This document shows positions 7,784-15,606 of a DNA stretch of 39,515 bases, piece by piece. A model generated the notes under the pieces. The model ran no database searches and was not told where the DNA came from. It saw only the letters and a program-made list of their open reading frames with translations. Position 1 is the stretch's first letter. Every line of letters starts with the position of its first letter. The position numbers and the translations under genes are program-made. The DNA is from an uncultured Muribaculaceae bacterium (GTDB lineage: Bacteria; Bacteroidota; Bacteroidia; Bacteroidales; Muribaculaceae), in assembly GCA_910578665.1 (NCBI GenBank), contig CAJTQU010000019.1, positions 1-39,515 of the forward strand. The letters are read 5' to 3'.

Positions 7784-10276
7784 TTATTCCAGGGCGCTCT
7801 CCACGACTTCTTCAATTTCTTCTGTCTGGCTTCCGCCATCGCCGCCACTGCTGTAATATCCGCCGCCGTCGCAAGGCGAGTATTCTGCCGGAAACTCAAA
7901 TTGCAGACTTTGGGTATATGCGGGCAGTTTGGGATCATTGAAGATTTTTTTCATGAATAGTCCGAATACAGGCAGTGACGCCTTTGCACCCTGGCCGTAT
8001 GCCATGTTGTTGAAGTGGATGTAACGCTCTTCTCCGCCTATCCATATGCCGGTGACAAGGTTTGGTGTGAATCCAACAAACCAAGTGTCGGAGTTGGAGT
8101 TTGTAGTACCTGTCTTGCCACCCATTTCCGCTGTCAGTCCGTAGGCTCCGCGCAGTGCGCGTGCCGTACCATTATTGATCACGTTCTGCAGCATATACAG
8201 CATATTGTAATAAGCGGTCTCGCCGATAACTTCGGTGCGGTGCGGCACGGCTGAGTAGATTATGTTGCCTTTGTCATCCTCGATACGTGTCACAAGCACT
8301 GGGGTCGTACGTATGCCTTTATTGGCAAAGGTGCTGTAGGCTCCTACCAGTTCGCGCACGCTCACATCGTTAGGACCGAGGCAGAGTGGCATGGTGGGTT
8401 CTATATAACCGGTTATGCCGAACAGTCTCATTTTGTTGGCCAGATTGGCCGGCAGCAGTTCGGCTATCAGCCGTGCCGAGATCCAGTTGTTGGACATGGT
8501 AAGGGCCCATTTCAGATCCACCATCTGTCCGGCACGTCCTCCGCTTGAGCTGCGCGGGCTCCATCCGCCATATGTGGGTTGCGCGTTCAGCAGGCGCGAA
8601 CACGGGTCATAATCCTGTTCCATGGCCAGCGAGTATAGAAACGGTTTTGCCGTAGATCCGATTTGGCGACGGCCCTGGCCGGCCATGTCATATTGGAAAT
8701 AGTTGTAGTCAGGACCTCCGACATAAGCCTTGATATAGCCTGTCTGCGGATCCATGCTCACCATTCCCACTCGCAGGATGCTCTTCATATATATAAGTGA
8801 GTCCATAGGTGTCATGGTGACATGCTTAGATCCAGGCCGGATACGTCCGTTTTCTTTTATATATGCGAACACCGTCATTTCTCTTTTGGTATTGAAAGCA
8901 CGGTCTATTTCAGCTTCAGATTTGCCGTCCTCTTTCATTATCCGGTAGCGTTCTGTGCGTTTGACAGCCTGGCGTAGCAGATTGCGGCGCCCCGACGCGC
9001 TCAGTTCGGATGTGTTGTAAGGATTTTTGCCTTTCTCGGCAGCGAAAGCCGGCTGTAGCACTCCGCCCAGATGTTCGTATACGGCATCTTCGGCATGGCG
9101 CTGCATGCGTGTGTCTATGGCGGTATATATGCGCAGGCCGTCATTATTAAGGTCGTACAGGTCGCCATTGGGTTTCGGATTTTTCTGCACCCATCCGTAT
9201 AGCGCGTCTTCCGCCCAGTACACCGAATCGGTGTTATAGCGGCCCAGGGCGATTCTGTAAGCGCTTTCTGTTTTGTAATCTGAGCGTTTCGGGCGCACTG
9301 GTTTGGAGGCCGTCATGACGCGTTTCACCTCTTCGCGCAGATATGTGGCCATACCTTCGTTGTGTGTCACCTTGTGGTAGTCAAGTCCCAGGGGAAGAGC
9401 CTTTATAGAGTCTGCTTCCTCTTCTGACAGGCTTCCGGCCTTGACCATCTGCTGCAGCACTATGTTGCGACGGCCCATGGTCCGCTCGGGATAGCGAAGC
9501 GGATTGTAATAGCTGGGGTTTTTGAGCATGCCCACAAGCATGGCAGCCTCCTGGATGTTTAACTGTGACGGCAGTTTGTTGAAATATACGGCTGCGGCTG
9601 TTTTTATACCTATAGCATTGTTGAGGAAGTCAAATCTGTTCAGGTACATTTTAATTAACTCCTCTTTTGTATACACGCGCTCGAGCTTGATGGCTATCAT
9701 CCATTCTATAGGCTTTTGCAGGACGCGTTTCATGCCCCTGAGACCACGGCGCGAGTACAGAATCTTGGCCAGCTGCTGGGTTATGGTAGAGGCGCCTCCG
9801 GAACTTTTGTCGCCTAGCAGGACGGTCTTTATACCAGTGCGTCCCAGGGCCTGGAAGTCTATGCCCGAATGGCTCATGAAACGTATGTCCTCTGTGGCTA
9901 TAAGTGCGTCTATTACATAAGGTGAAATCTCCTTATAGTCGATGTTTTCACGATTGGCGCTGACCTCGTAGTACCGTCCCAGCTCAGTCTTGCCGTCAGC
10001 GGCGTATAGTATAGATGCAAAGTTGTCATGAGGATCTTCCAGCTCGTCGATTGGAGGCATGTATCCGATGATGCCGTTGTAGATGAGCAGTAGCAGCATG
10101 AATATGATAAATCCGAGTGAAAGGAAGCTTATCCACAGCCATTTGACAATTCGTCGTGTGCGAGAGTTCCTTCTCTCTCGAGCAGACATTTCATAGCCAT
10201 TGTCTGGGCGTCCGGTCGGTCGTCGCCCCGGCTGCCTGCCGTTGTCGGCATGGTGGGAGTTGTTGTATGGTGTCAT
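7784..10276 (-). CDS. penicillin-binding protein 1A (bifunctional GT51 / transpeptidase)
   Basis: Class A PBP that polymerises lipid II and cross-links peptidoglycan. The order is: a basic cytoplasmic tail of about 45 residues; one membrane helix (about 46-70); a GT51 domain with catalytic Glu129 in ATEDIRFMSHSGID and GGASTITQQLAK at 160-171; and a transpeptidase domain with SxxK as STAK (Ser541), SxN as SNN (595-597) and KTGT at 721-724. All catalytic motifs are intact and 830 residues is normal. The C-terminal tail after about residue 800 is Gly/Ser- and Glu-rich. Its promoter is at 10302-10332, and the AlkD-like gene follows after 21 bases. Confidence 0.95.
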   Translation of the reverse strand: MTPYNNSHHADNGRQPGRRPTGRPDNGYEMSARERRNSRTRRIVKWLWISFLSLGFIIFMLLLLIYNGIIGYMPPIDELEDPHDNFASILYAADGKTELGRYYEVSANRENIDYKEISPYVIDALIATEDIRFMSHSGIDFQALGRTGIKTVLLGDKSSGGASTITQQLAKILYSRRGLRGMKRVLQKPIEWMIAIKLERVYTKEELIKMYLNRFDFLNNAIGIKTAAAVYFNKLPSQLNIQEAAMLVGMLKNPSYYNPLRYPERTMGRRNIVLQQMVKAGSLSEEEADSIKALPLGLDYHKVTHNEGMATYLREEVKRVMTASKPVRPKRSDYKTESAYRIALGRYNTDSVYWAEDALYGWVQKNPKPNGDLYDLNNDGLRIYTAIDTRMQRHAEDAVYEHLGGVLQPAFAAEKGKNPYNTSELSASGRRNLLRQAVKRTERYRIMKEDGKSEAEIDRAFNTKREMTVFAYIKENGRIRPGSKHVTMTPMDSLIYMKSILRVGMVSMDPQTGYIKAYVGGPDYNYFQYDMAGQGRRQIGSTAKPFLYSLAMEQDYDPCSRLLNAQPTYGGWSPRSSSGGRAGQMVDLKWALTMSNNWISARLIAELLPANLANKMRLFGITGYIEPTMPLCLGPNDVSVRELVGAYSTFANKGIRTTPVLVTRIEDDKGNIIYSAVPHRTEVIGETAYYNMLYMLQNVINNGTARALRGAYGLTAEMGGKTGTTNSNSDTWFVGFTPNLVTGIWIGGEERYIHFNNMAYGQGAKASLPVFGLFMKKIFNDPKLPAYTQSLQFEFPAEYSPCDGGGYYSSGGDGGSQTEEIEEVVESALE

Positions 10277-10301
10277 CAGGTATAGACGGTTGATTAATCT
10301 G

Positions 10302-10332
10302 CAAATTTAATGAAAAATCGTGACCGGGCAAA
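10302..10332 (-). promoter_or_regulatory. promoter of the PBP1A gene
   Basis: On the minus strand the TAAATTTG -7 box lies at 10309-10302 and TTTG at 10332-10329, with 19 bases between; 25 bases from the -7 box to the start codon. Confidence 0.7.
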
Positions 10333-10413
10333 ATAAAGGGCGCAAACGGTGTGCAGGTTGTTGCAGCATAAATAAATTTTATCCAGTGTTTGTGTCTTTT
10401 GTGCCGTGTAAAG

Positions 10414-10453
10414 CTTACAAGGGGGCATGCCGATATGCATGCCCCCTTGTAAG
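10414..10453 (-). terminator. 17-bp perfect hairpin, terminator of rpmE
   Basis: Arms 10414-10430 and 10437-10453 are perfectly complementary (17 bp, loop cgatat). It lies 19 bases past the L31 stop codon. The tract that follows on the minus strand is only weakly T-rich. Confidence 0.8.
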
Positions 10454-10471
10454 TCGTTGTCGCGAAAGTGA

Positions 10472-10726
10472 TTATTTCTTCATGCGGTTGCCATAGCGGC
10501 TGCGGAACTTGTCCACGCGGCCGGCAGTGTCGACCAGCTTCTGTTTGCCTGTGAAGAAAGGGTGTGACGAGCTGGTGATTTCCAGCTTCACGAGAGGATA
10601 CTCCTTGCCGTCTATTTCGATGGTCTCTTTTGCAGCCACCGTTGAACGGGTGATGAATGTTTCATCGTTACTCATATCCTTGAATACTACTTCGCGGTAG
10701 TTTGAGGGATGAAGATCTTTTTTCAT
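10472..10726 (-). CDS. rpmE2: 50S ribosomal protein L31, type B
   Basis: Large-subunit protein of 84 residues starting MKKDLHPSNYREVVFKDMS, with the block SSSHPFFTGKQKLVDTAGRVDKF near the C-terminus. No CxxC pairs are present, so this is the zinc-free type B form. In many bacteria type B L31 is made under zinc limitation under Zur control; in Bacteroidota it is often the only copy (family knowledge). A full promoter lies at 10797-10828, and the leader of about 65 nt holds a hairpin and a 14-bp palindrome. Confidence 0.95.
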   Translation of the reverse strand: MKKDLHPSNYREVVFKDMSNDETFITRSTVAAKETIEIDGKEYPLVKLEITSSSHPFFTGKQKLVDTAGRVDKFRSRYGNRMKK

Positions 10727-10743
10727 TGTTGAAAATCTCAGTG

Positions 10744-10757
10744 GTTTAACGTTAAAC
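10744..10757. promoter_or_regulatory. 14-bp perfect palindrome in the L31 leader
   Basis: GTTTAACGTTAAAC reads the same on both strands and ends 17 bases upstream of the L31 start codon, about 35-50 bases after the predicted transcript start. It could be a repressor site or an RNA stem. No binding protein is assigned. Confidence 0.4.
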
Positions 10758-10767
10758 GATTACTTAT

Positions 10768-10784
10768 GAAGGGAGCGACCCTTC
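10768..10784 (-). promoter_or_regulatory. leader hairpin in the L31 mRNA
   Basis: Arms gaaggg (10768-10773) and cccttc (10779-10784) with a 5-nt loop, near the 5' end of the predicted L31 transcript. A leader hairpin of this kind might serve ribosomal-protein autoregulation; that is inference. Confidence 0.35.
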
Positions 10785-10796
10785 GTAATGGCGGTG

Positions 10797-10828
10797 CAAA
10801 ATTAGACATTTTTTCGGAGACGGGCAAA
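10797..10828 (-). promoter_or_regulatory. promoter of rpmE (type B L31)
   Basis: On the minus strand TAATTTTG is at 10804-10797 and TTTG at 10828-10825 with 20 bases between, a full consensus match. Confidence 0.75.
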
Positions 10829-10855
10829 TTTTTTTATTATCACGCGGATTTTCAC

Positions 10856-10863
10856 TAATTTTG
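10856..10863 (+). promoter_or_regulatory. -7 box of tilS, almost touching the start codon
   Basis: TAATTTTG ends 6 bases before the tilS ATG at 10870, so the transcript would start at or within a few bases of the start codon. No good -33 TTG is seen. Confidence 0.5.
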
Positions 10864-10869
10864 TGTTTT

Positions 10870-12138
10870 ATGAGGATTGCCGAAGAATTTGAATATAGGG
10901 TAAAGAACGCTCTGCCGGACGGACGCCTGTTGCTTTGTGTAAGCGGAGGGGCCGATTCGGTAGCTTTGTTGCATGCCTGTGTACGTGCCGGACGCGAGTG
11001 TGTCGTGGCACATTGTAATTTTCATCTGCGCGGACGCGAAAGCGAGCGAGACTGCCGCTTTGTGCACTGGGTATGCCGTTGTCTGGGCGTTGCTTTGCAT
11101 GTGGCGGATTTCGATGTGGATGCTTATATGGAGGCCCGTGGCCTTAGCCTTGAGATGGCTTGCCGAGAGTTGCGCTACGAATGGTTCGGGCATTTGCGCG
11201 AAGAGCTTGGTTGTTCCCGTATCGTGGTGGCGCATAATGCCGATGATGATGCCGAGACAATGTTTTTGAATCTGTTTCGTGGGACAGGTCTTCGTGGCTT
11301 GTGCGGTATGGATATTGACAACGGAGTGATAGCGCGTCCTTTACTCGGTGTGTCGCGCAAGGATATTGAATGCTATCTTCAGTCAATAGGAGCCAGGCAT
11401 ATAGTCGATTCCAGTAATATGTCATCTGATTTTCGTCGTAATTTTATCCGTAACGAGTTGCTGCCGGCCATAGAGACCCGGTGGCCGGGCGTGCGGAAAG
11501 CATTGGCTCGCACACGTATGAATCTTGGTGATGCGCTTAAGATCTGTGATGCCGAGGTGTCGGTCCGCTTGGATGGGAAATCTGATTTTCTGCCGGTAGA
11601 GGCATTGTCAGGATGCGCAGCTCCGGCCATGGTGTTACATGGCTTTTTGCAGGGACACGGAGTGTCGGATACGCAGGTGCGCGATATGGTCCGTTCATTG
11701 CGCCCTGGCGCGCGCTGGCATTTGCGGGACTGTGATGCGGTTATGTGTGCCGACGGTCTTCACCTGCTGGCATCGGGAGCTGCTATTTCTGCCCCTGTGG
11801 CAGAATGCGTGGTGTTGCCAATGACAGACAGTCTTAAGGTCGAGGCTGAAAGTAACCGGGACCATTACATATTATATATGGACGCCTGTGGCGAGGATAT
11901 TGAGTGGCGTCGGCCTGAAAAGGGGGAGCGTATGTCTCCGTTAGGAATGCGCGGTACTAAGCTGGTGAGTGATATTGTGCGTGAGGCGAAGCTTGGTCCG
12001 TCAGAACGGAGTGCCTTGATGTTGTTGGCAGAATGCTCCGGTCGTGTGTTATGGATTCCTGGTGTTAAGCGTTCAAGCCACAGGTTATTGTCAGATCACA
12101 CAAAAAGCGTTATTAGAATCGTAATTAAAAAGAATTAA
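10870..12138 (+). CDS. tilS: tRNA(Ile)-lysidine synthase
   Basis: TilS modifies C34 of the CAU-anticodon tRNA-Ile to lysidine so that it reads AUA. The PP-loop motif SGGADS is at residues 25-30. The N-terminal ATPase domain continues through HCNFHLRGRESERDC and VAHNADDDAETMFLNLFRGTGLRGLCGM, a strong TilS signature. The C-terminal part (about 300-422) has the GERMSPLGMRG block of the TilS C-terminal domain. The ATG at 10870 is chosen; a TTG three codons upstream lies inside the predicted -7 box. The gene is divergent from rpmE, with promoters back to back. Confidence 0.93.
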   Translation: MRIAEEFEYRVKNALPDGRLLLCVSGGADSVALLHACVRAGRECVVAHCNFHLRGRESERDCRFVHWVCRCLGVALHVADFDVDAYMEARGLSLEMACRELRYEWFGHLREELGCSRIVVAHNADDDAETMFLNLFRGTGLRGLCGMDIDNGVIARPLLGVSRKDIECYLQSIGARHIVDSSNMSSDFRRNFIRNELLPAIETRWPGVRKALARTRMNLGDALKICDAEVSVRLDGKSDFLPVEALSGCAAPAMVLHGFLQGHGVSDTQVRDMVRSLRPGARWHLRDCDAVMCADGLHLLASGAAISAPVAECVVLPMTDSLKVEAESNRDHYILYMDACGEDIEWRRPEKGERMSPLGMRGTKLVSDIVREAKLGPSERSALMLLAECSGRVLWIPGVKRSSHRLLSDHTKSVIRIVIKKN

Positions 12139-12250
12139 AAAAGTTGTTTTTGCCACAACATTTTAAGCCATTTATACGTTTATATAGTGATAAATCGGGG
12201 GACACAAGCCCTCGTGAATATGTAATAACCTGAATAATATATAAATAACT

Positions 12251-12817
12251 ATGGCAAAAGAATGGATTTGCACCGTTTGCGGCTATGTGGCCGAAGGTGA
12301 GGAAGCTCCTGCAAAGTGCCCCCAGTGTGGCGCTCCTGCTTCAAAATTCAAAGAGTATATAAAGGATAGCGAAGGCGCTATGCCCCAGTTTGTGACTGAG
12401 CATGTGATCGGCGTAGCTAAAGAGGAAGGTGTGGACGACGAGATGCGCAAGGATCTAAACACTCATTTCATGGGTGAGTGCACAGAGGTAGGCATGTATC
12501 TTGCTATGAGCCGCCAGGCAGACCGTGAAGGCTATCCTGAAATCGCCGAGGCTTTCAAGCGTTATGCTATCGAGGAAGCTGAGCACGCGTCTAAGTTCGC
12601 CGAGCTGCTTGGCGATATGGTATGGGATACCAAGACTAACCTTGAGAAGCGTATGGCTGCCGAGGCCGGTGCCAATGCTGACAAGATGCGTATCGCGGCT
12701 AATGCCAAGAAAGCAAATCTTGACGCTATCCATGACACCGTTCATGAGATGGCTAAGGACGAAGCTCGTCACGGTATGGGCTTCTACGGTCTGTGGAAGC
12801 GTTACTTCGGTAAGTAA
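12251..12817 (+). CDS. reverse rubrerythrin (N-terminal rubredoxin domain plus diiron domain)
   Basis: A peroxide-reducing non-haem iron protein of anaerobes. The rubredoxin domain comes first, with Cys7, Cys10, Cys23 and Cys26 (ICTVCG and CPQCG), and the ferritin-like diiron domain follows with GECTEVGMYLAMSRQA, EEAEHASKF and KDEARHG supplying carboxylate and His ligands. This order is the reverse of classical rubrerythrin. It would detoxify H2O2 in the cytoplasm using electrons from NADH through redox partners. Length 188 is normal. It ends at a strong terminator (12838-12870) and appears to be a single-gene unit. No canonical -7 box was found in the 112-bp upstream gap. Confidence 0.92.
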   Translation: MAKEWICTVCGYVAEGEEAPAKCPQCGAPASKFKEYIKDSEGAMPQFVTEHVIGVAKEEGVDDEMRKDLNTHFMGECTEVGMYLAMSRQADREGYPEIAEAFKRYAIEEAEHASKFAELLGDMVWDTKTNLEKRMAAEAGANADKMRIAANAKKANLDAIHDTVHEMAKDEARHGMGFYGLWKRYFGK

Positions 12818-12837
12818 GCAATATTAATAGAAATAGA

Positions 12838-12870
12838 AACTGGGTGTGCATGCATCACACCCAGTTTTTT
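12838..12870 (+). terminator. Rho-independent terminator of reverse rubrerythrin
   Basis: An 11-bp perfect stem aactgggtgtg/cacacccagtt (12838-12848 and 12856-12866) runs into a T6 tract (12865-12870). Confidence 0.9.
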
Positions 12871-12959
12871 ATGTATTAGCCCGTGCTCGGTCAGAAATCG
12901 CATAAGCCATCCTGCCATTTGTGCTTAATTAAATAGTGCTATAAATATTGGCTGCCGGA

Positions 12960-13022
12960 CGCTGATAAATACAGAGACTGCCGTGCCTTATTAAGGCATG
13001 GCAGTCTCTGTATTTATCAGCG
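12960..13022. terminator. 63-base hairpin downstream of tdh
   Basis: Arms of about 30 bases pair with one G-U on the plus-strand reading, with loop att. It lies 25 bases past the tdh stop and faces the rubrerythrin terminator, so it can close the minus-strand unit and perhaps act in both directions. There is no U tract, and it is one of the longest hairpins here. Confidence 0.75.
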
Positions 13023-13047
13023 TATCTTGTGATACGCTTGTTGTGCG

Positions 13048-14034
13048 TTATGCTTTTGCGGCTACGGCTTCGGGTACTTTCACACCGAGTTTTTCACTCA
13101 GATGGGTGAGCATATGTCGTGTCATGGCATCCAGGTCGTATTCGGGCTTCCAGTCCCATTCGTTGCGTGCGCAGGAGTCATCCAGGCTGTCGGGCCATGA
13201 ATCGGCGATTGACTGGCGCAGGGGATCAAGTACATATTCCATTTCAAATCCGGGTACATATTCTTTGATTTTGTTGAATATGATTTCCGGATCAAAACTC
13301 ATAGAGGCAATGTTGAAGCTGTTGCGGTGAACGAGGCGTTTAGGATCGGCTTCCATGATTTCGATAGCGGCGCGAAGGGCGTCGGGCATGTACATCATGT
13401 CCATGAATGTGCCTGCCTTAAGCGGACATTTGAATTTCTCACCCTTTACGGCAGAATAGTATATGTCTACAGCATAGTCGGTGGTGCCGCCGCCCGGAGG
13501 TGCCACATAGCTGATGAGTCCGGGGAAGCGCACCGAACGTGTGTCTACGCCGAAACGCAGGGCATAGTAGTCGCTCAGAAGCTCTCCGCTCACTTTTGTC
13601 ACGCCATATATGGTTCTAGGACGCTGCACTGTGTCCTGCGGAGTCTTGACACGGGGGGTGTCAGGACCGAAAGAGCCGATCGAGCTGGGTGTAAATACGG
13701 CACAGCCTTTTTCGCGAGCCACCTCGAGTGTGTTGAACAAGCCACCGAGGCCTATGTTCCATGCAAGCTGGGGCTTGGCTTCAGCCACGGCAGAAAGAAG
13801 CGCTGCAAGGTTGTAGATTGTATCTACTTTGTATTTGTCCACAGCCTCGGCTATCTGTGCCGGGTTGGTTATGTCCACTATCTGTGCCGGACCTGATTCA
13901 AGTAGTTCTCCTTTGGGTTCTGCACCAGGGATATAGCCGGCCACAATGTCGCCATTGGGGTATGTGTGGCGCAGCTTCATTGTGAGCTCGGTGCCTATCT
14001 GGCCCGTGGCTCCGATTATAAGTACGTTTTTCAT
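13048..14034 (-). CDS. tdh: L-threonine 3-dehydrogenase, SDR type (NAD-dependent epimerase fold)
   Basis: Oxidises L-threonine to 2-amino-3-oxobutyrate with NAD+. It is an extended SDR with the nucleotide-binding loop GATGQIG (residues 8-14) and active-site Tyr143-x-x-x-Lys147 (YGVTK) after TPSSIGSFGP. The blocks RFPGLISYVAPPGGGTTDYAVDIYY and FMDMMYMPDALRAAI are typical of short-chain threonine dehydrogenases rather than the zinc-dependent MDR type. The divergent neighbour kbl encodes the next enzyme, which strongly supports the assignment. A TAAATTTG box at 14071-14064 precedes it. Confidence 0.92.
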   Translation of the reverse strand: MKNVLIIGATGQIGTELTMKLRHTYPNGDIVAGYIPGAEPKGELLESGPAQIVDITNPAQIAEAVDKYKVDTIYNLAALLSAVAEAKPQLAWNIGLGGLFNTLEVAREKGCAVFTPSSIGSFGPDTPRVKTPQDTVQRPRTIYGVTKVSGELLSDYYALRFGVDTRSVRFPGLISYVAPPGGGTTDYAVDIYYSAVKGEKFKCPLKAGTFMDMMYMPDALRAAIEIMEADPKRLVHRNSFNIASMSFDPEIIFNKIKEYVPGFEMEYVLDPLRQSIADSWPDSLDDSCARNEWDWKPEYDLDAMTRHMLTHLSEKLGVKVPEAVAAKA

Positions 14035-14063
14035 GCTTTTGGCAATAGGTTGTTTTACGGCAG

Positions 14064-14071
14064 CAAATTTA
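14064..14071 (-). promoter_or_regulatory. -7 box of tdh
   Basis: TAAATTTG on the minus strand, 29 bases from the tdh start codon. No clear -33 element. Confidence 0.5.
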
Positions 14072-14152
14072 GCTATTTTTTTGCGAACGGCGTTCCCCGG
14101 CCGGAGGATTTTTAAACGGCTTTCAATTTTTTTTGAAATTCCCGGGCAGCCC

Positions 14153-14184
14153 TTTGGCCATGCCGGGAAATATTTGTAATTTTG
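14153..14184 (+). promoter_or_regulatory. promoter of kbl
   Basis: TTTG at 14153-14156, 20 bases, TAATTTTG at 14177-14184. The predicted start near 14190 leaves a leader of about 60 nt. Confidence 0.7.
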
Positions 14185-14250
14185 GGGAAAGTTTGAACTG
14201 TGGGTGTGTCATGTGTTGGCACGCCTGTAAACCTAAAATCTAAAAAGTAC

Positions 14251-15444
14251 ATGTACACTGATTTTAAAGAGCATCTGCAGAAAGAACTGCAGGATATCAA
14301 GGATGCCGGTCTGTATAAGAACGAGCGTATTATCACCACTCCCCAGAAAGCCGGTATAGCAGTAGAGGGCACACAGGGCGAGGTGCTGAATTTCTGTGCC
14401 AACAACTATCTCGGTCTGAGCGATGATCCCGATCTGATCCGCGCTGCCAAAGAGGCTATGGACAATCGCGGATATGGCATGAGTTCTGTACGCTTTATAT
14501 GCGGAACTCAGGACCTGCACAAGAAGCTTGAGAAAGCCATATCTGATTATTTCAAAACCGAAGATACAATCCTGTATGCGGCGTGCTTTGATGCCAACGG
14601 CGGTCTGTTCGAGCCGCTGCTGGGTGAGCAGGACGCTATCATATCAGACGCTCTGAACCATGCCTCTATTATTGACGGCGTGCGTCTGTGTAAGGCTAAA
14701 CGTTATCGTTATGCAAATGCTGATATGGCCGATCTGGAGCGTTGCCTGCAGGAGGCCCAGGAACAGCGTTTCCGTATAATCGCCACCGACGGTGTGTTCT
14801 CTATGGACGGCAATGTGGCCCCGATGGACAAAATCGTTGAGCTTGCCAAGAAGTATAATGCGTTGGTCATGGTTGACGAAAGCCATTCTGCCGGCGTGGT
14901 AGGTCCTACTGGCCGCGGCGTGGCAGAGCAGTTCGGCGTGTATGGCGATATAGATATTTTCACAGGCACGCTCGGCAAGAGCTTCGGCGGAGCCATGGGT
15001 GGTTTCACTACAGGTCGCAAAGAGATAATAGACATGTTGCGCCAGCGTTCACGTCCGTATCTGTTCTCTAACAGCCTTGCTCCGGCCATCGTGGGCGCCA
15101 GCATTGAAATGTTTGGCAAGCTACAGGCTTCAGACGAGCTTCATACCAAACTCATGGAGAATGTGGAATACTTCCGCACACGCATGCTGGAAGCCGGATT
15201 TGACATCAAACCGACACAGAGCGCTATCTGCGCCGTTATGCTCTATGATGCCAAACTGAGCCAGGATTTCGCAGCCGAAATGCAGAAAGAGGGCATATAT
15301 GTGACAGGCTTCTATTATCCTGTTGTGCCGAAAGGCCAGGCACGCATACGCGTACAGTTGTCTGCCGGTCATAACCGCGAACAGTTGGATCGCGCTATCG
15401 CAGCCTTTATAAAGGTGGGTAAAAACCTTGGTGTAATCAAGTAA
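14251..15444 (+). CDS. kbl: glycine C-acetyltransferase (2-amino-3-ketobutyrate CoA ligase)
   Basis: PLP enzyme that cleaves 2-amino-3-oxobutyrate with CoA to glycine and acetyl-CoA, completing threonine breakdown begun by Tdh. It belongs to the alpha-oxoamine synthase family, with Lys243 in GTLGKSFGGAMGG binding PLP, VDESHSAGVVG at about 208-218 holding the PLP-contacting Asp and His, and the FCANNYLGLS block near residue 48. From the ATG at 14251 the protein has 397 residues and starts MYTDFKEHLQ, the usual family start. An in-frame start at 14200 would add 17 residues with no family support and lies close to the predicted transcript start. Terminator at 15462. Confidence 0.95.
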   Translation: MYTDFKEHLQKELQDIKDAGLYKNERIITTPQKAGIAVEGTQGEVLNFCANNYLGLSDDPDLIRAAKEAMDNRGYGMSSVRFICGTQDLHKKLEKAISDYFKTEDTILYAACFDANGGLFEPLLGEQDAIISDALNHASIIDGVRLCKAKRYRYANADMADLERCLQEAQEQRFRIIATDGVFSMDGNVAPMDKIVELAKKYNALVMVDESHSAGVVGPTGRGVAEQFGVYGDIDIFTGTLGKSFGGAMGGFTTGRKEIIDMLRQRSRPYLFSNSLAPAIVGASIEMFGKLQASDELHTKLMENVEYFRTRMLEAGFDIKPTQSAICAVMLYDAKLSQDFAAEMQKEGIYVTGFYYPVVPKGQARIRVQLSAGHNREQLDRAIAAFIKVGKNLGVIK

Positions 15445-15461
15445 AGATCTTGTAAGTATAT

Positions 15462-15509
15462 ATGACAGCGGTCGCAGCCTTGAATATGCTTGCGGCCGCT
15501 GTCATTTTA
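15462..15509 (+). terminator. terminator of kbl
   Basis: Stem 15462-15476 with 15491-15505 (one G-U pair), loop of about 14 nt, then TTTT. Confidence 0.8.
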
Positions 15510-15526
15510 TACCGGCAGACGGGCGG

Positions 15527-15557
15527 TTGCGGATATCGGAAATTATGGTTAAATTTG
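15527..15557 (+). promoter_or_regulatory. promoter of the porin operon
   Basis: TTG at 15527-15529, 20 bases, then TAAATTTG at 15550-15557. Full match; the leader before the chosen start is about 45 nt. Confidence 0.7.
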
Positions 15558-15606
15558 CACGTTATATATGCCTGTATGACAGGCGATGTTTTAAACCTGC
15601 AAACAC

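Noticed and set aside
14200..14250. Upstream in-frame start for kbl
   Set aside because: The 17 extra residues do not match the family, and the position is very close to the predicted transcript start.
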